Source: Ahrensia sp.
GTDB lineage: Bacteria > Pseudomonadota > Alphaproteobacteria > Rhizobiales > Rhizobiaceae
Reading direction: 5' to 3'
Assembly (NCBI GenBank): GCA_024639025.1
Contig: JAHEJF010000099.1
Location: forward strand, 1 to 6,516
DNA: 6,516 nucleotides
The position numbers and the translations under genes were made by a program. Shown here piece by piece: positions 5,318-6,516 of the stretch. The notes under the pieces are model-generated. The model had not been told where the DNA came from and made no database searches. It saw nothing but the letters and a program-made list of their open reading frames with translations. Numbering within the stretch: position 1 is the stretch's first letter; each line of letters starts with the position of its first letter.

Positions 5318-5947
5318 ATGATGAAAAAATCCGTTCTGAAACTTATGCTCATTTTTTCTTTGGTCATTGCCAGTGGTCGCCTGTGCTTGGCGGAAGAAGA
5401 GCTAACCGGCTTCAAACTCATACAGTTTGATCTGGGTATGAAAGCATATCAAAAAGGCAACTTTGAGCGGGCATTTGCCGAATGGAAACCGCTCGCTGAA
5501 ATGGGAATCGCTCAAGCACAAAACAATCTGGGTTTTATGTACGCCTTAGGACAGGGTGTTAACAAGGACTACGCCGCTGCCGCAAACTGGACACGCAAAG
5601 CTGCAGAGCAAGGGATTGTTGGTTCACAGTTCAGGTTGGGATTCATGTATGAAAACGGACTGGGGCTGGCTTTGGATTATTCGATTGCCGCCAACTGGTA
5701 TAAAATCGCAGCAGAACAAGGAAATGCAGATGCACAAAGCAATCTATCTGCAATGTTCGCCATGGGTCGTGGTGTGATTCAGGATATAGTTTATGCGCAC
5801 ATGTGGGCCAATATCGCAGCTTCGCAAGGAAACAACCAAGCAAAGGAACGCCTGGAGGCAGCAACAGATTTGATGACTCCCGACCAGGTAGCAGAAGCAC
5901 AAAAGCTTGCACGCGAGTGTGTCAAAAAACAGTACAGAGATTGCTGA
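5318..5947 (+). CDS. Exported Sel1-repeat (SLR) protein
   Basis: The 209-residue protein begins with a signal peptide: MMKK, a hydrophobic stretch (LKLMLIFSLVIASG) and a likely cut after LCLA (residue 25). The residue before Cys23 is Leu, so it does not fit a lipoprotein box. The mature part is a run of Sel1 alpha-helical repeats of about 36 residues: 40-64 (short first unit), 65-100 (AQAQNNLGFMYALGQGV), 101-136 (LGFMYENGLG, AANWYKIAAEQGN) and 137-172 (DAQSNLSAMFAMGRGV, ANIAASQGN). A helical tail with MTPDQVAEAQKLARECV follows, a common SLR ending. Cys201 and Cys209 could form a disulfide in the periplasm. Such proteins are scaffolds for protein-protein contacts in envelope or signalling processes; the partner here is unknown. 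Two ATGs lie in a row (5318 and 5321); AAGG nine bases before the first and AGGA five before the second leave the choice open. Confidence 0.9.
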   Translation: MMKKSVLKLMLIFSLVIASGRLCLAEEELTGFKLIQFDLGMKAYQKGNFERAFAEWKPLAEMGIAQAQNNLGFMYALGQGVNKDYAAAANWTRKAAEQGIVGSQFRLGFMYENGLGLALDYSIAANWYKIAAEQGNADAQSNLSAMFAMGRGVIQDIVYAHMWANIAASQGNNQAKERLEAATDLMTPDQVAEAQKLARECVKKQYRDC

Positions 5948-6029
5948 TTGGCTCGGTGGGGATTTAGTGTTCCGGTCTCGGATTTCGTCAGCGCGATCAC
6001 ACCGGTGCTGCCAGACCAATTCAAATCGG

Positions 6030-6172
6030 GGTTCTGTCAGAGCAGAATGATGTGTACTTAGGAAGTGCTTCATCCGGCCACTGCACAACTGGAAAAAGCA
6101 ATCAAGTCAATTAGTGGCACTGTCAGAGTAAAACTTTTTCCAAAATATTATTCACTTTGCTCTGACAGCGCC
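6030..6172. mobile_element. Second MITE-like block with IS-type termini
   Basis: The left end GGTTCTGTCAGAGCAGAA (6030-6047) faces the right end GGCGCTGTCAGAGCAAAG, read on the minus strand from 6172; they match at 14 of 18 positions. The 143-bp length nearly equals the 142 bp of the element at 44-185. The interior has no gene. A third terminus (6116) is nested inside it. The flanking 8-mers (caaatcgg and caatattg) are not a clean target duplication. Confidence 0.45.
6116..6172. repeat. 57-bp near-palindrome made of two facing IS-type ends
   Basis: GGCACTGTCAGAGTAAA (6116-6132) and TTTGCTCTGACAGCGCC (6156-6172) are inverted copies, 15 of 17 pairs plus one G-T wobble, around a 23-bp AT-rich centre. 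The left arm plus one base (6116-6133) is identical over 18 bp to 44-61. It could be a minimal end-to-end IS relic. As RNA it would form a long hairpin downstream of the Sel1 gene, but no T-run follows, so it is not called a terminator. Confidence 0.6.
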
Positions 6173-6223
6173 CAATATTGGCAATGCCGAAAATTACAGA
6201 AATTCGCTGCTGCACCTTGATAA

Positions 6224-6516
6224 TCAAAACCGTTCTCGATCAAGCAAAACCTGGCCCGTAGATAACTGGCTAACAAATCCACAAGGGTCCTCACGCTGAT
6301 TGAGGTGTACCCATATTTTTTGAGAAAAGAGTTTTGGTGAGAAATTCAGGCCCATTATGTTTAGTTCATCACGCGAAATTGGTCGATTCAGTCCTGCTCT
6401 GCCCTCAAACTGAATTTGCCTTTGCTGTGACAAAGACATCACCTGCAACGCGTAAGCCACATATTCATCTCTTACCAGGCAATCTTCAAACGGACAGTGG
6501 AAATCGTCTGAAATAG
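6224..6516 (-). CDS. Hypothetical protein, partial (5' end outside the window)
   Basis: A frame with a TGA at 6226-6224 on the minus strand stays open for 97 codons to the window edge, so its start may lie outside. Readable parts include CPFEDCLVRDEYVAYALQVM, followed by SLSQQRQIQFEGRAGLNRP and a C-terminal TGQVLLDRERF. The composition is soluble and mixed-charge, with no membrane segment. A CPFEDC pair could bind metal or form a disulfide. I do not recognise the family. An internal GTG (6460) would give a 78-residue product but has no special support. It lies just beyond the IS-like block at 6030-6172 and could be a gene fragment. The call rests on open length and plausible composition only. 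Confidence 0.4.
   Translation of the reverse strand, partial: ISDDFHCPFEDCLVRDEYVAYALQVMSLSQQRQIQFEGRAGLNRPISRDELNIMGLNFSPKLFSQKIWVHLNQREDPCGFVSQLSTGQVLLDRERF

Noticed and set aside
6010..6032. T-loop-like TTCAAATC as the end of a tRNA
   Set aside because: The flanking bases do not form a T-stem, and no acceptor, D or anticodon arms are found upstream.
5744..6088. Minus-strand frame of 114 codons overlapping the Sel1 gene
   Set aside because: Its first part is antisense to IS-like and spacer DNA and the rest is the shadow of the convincing Sel1 frame.
1..6516. CRISPR array, toxin-antitoxin pair or defence operon
   Set aside because: No regularly spaced repeats and no paired small genes or nuclease/ATPase combinations are present.

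Overview
The window looks like an accessory, recombination-worn stretch of an alphaproteobacterial chromosome or plasmid. A marine Rhodobacterales (Roseobacter-type) host is my best guess. This rests on the style of the proteins (IolI-like isomerase, M24 creatinase-like protein, Sel1 protein, small cation transporter with a MerR partner) and on the degenerate intergenic repeats. I did not do a database comparison. There are six convincing genes, one probable partial gene at the right edge, no rRNA or tRNA, no CRISPR array and no intact transposase.

Layout. 1-377 has no convincing gene. It holds a ~142-bp element bounded by inverted termini of an insertion-sequence type (44-185), then a degenerate repeat. 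378-1187 (minus) is a xylose-isomerase-like TIM-barrel sugar isomerase/epimerase with a TTG start and a strong Shine-Dalgarno. 1323-1643 (minus) is a VOC (glyoxalase/bleomycin-resistance fold) protein whose missing N-terminal strand is readable one frame away, so it is probably frameshifted. 1927-2328 (plus) is a small protein that looks like two degenerate HU/IHF-type halves in tandem, with related repeat copies on both sides. 2423-2833 (minus) and 2906-3592 (plus) form a divergent metal-response pair: a MerR-family sensor with divalent-type cysteines and a short CDF-like cation transporter. The 72-bp gap between them carries a textbook MerR-type promoter (19-bp spacer with a dyad between -35 and -10). 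3792-5198 (plus) is an M24 'pita-bread' protein resembling creatinase/prolidase but lacking the two metal-binding aspartates. 5318-5947 (plus) is an exported Sel1-repeat protein. 6030-6172 holds more of the same insertion-sequence-like termini, including a 57-bp near-palindrome. A reading frame open to the window edge occupies 6224-6516 (minus).

How it fits together. Only the MerR/transporter pair is a clear functional unit: a metal-induced efflux switch. The isomerase and VOC genes point the same way and could be co-transcribed, but 135 bp of repeat-like DNA separates them. The other genes stand alone. An 18-bp exact direct repeat (44-61 and 6116-6133) with the sequence of a transposon end brackets nearly the whole window, suggesting the block was assembled or trimmed by one IS family. 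The most unusual items are the tandem HU-like protein, the Cys-for-His change in the transporter metal site, the metal-site loss in the M24 protein and the dispersed intergenic repeats. I do not see a new multi-gene defence or biosynthetic system.
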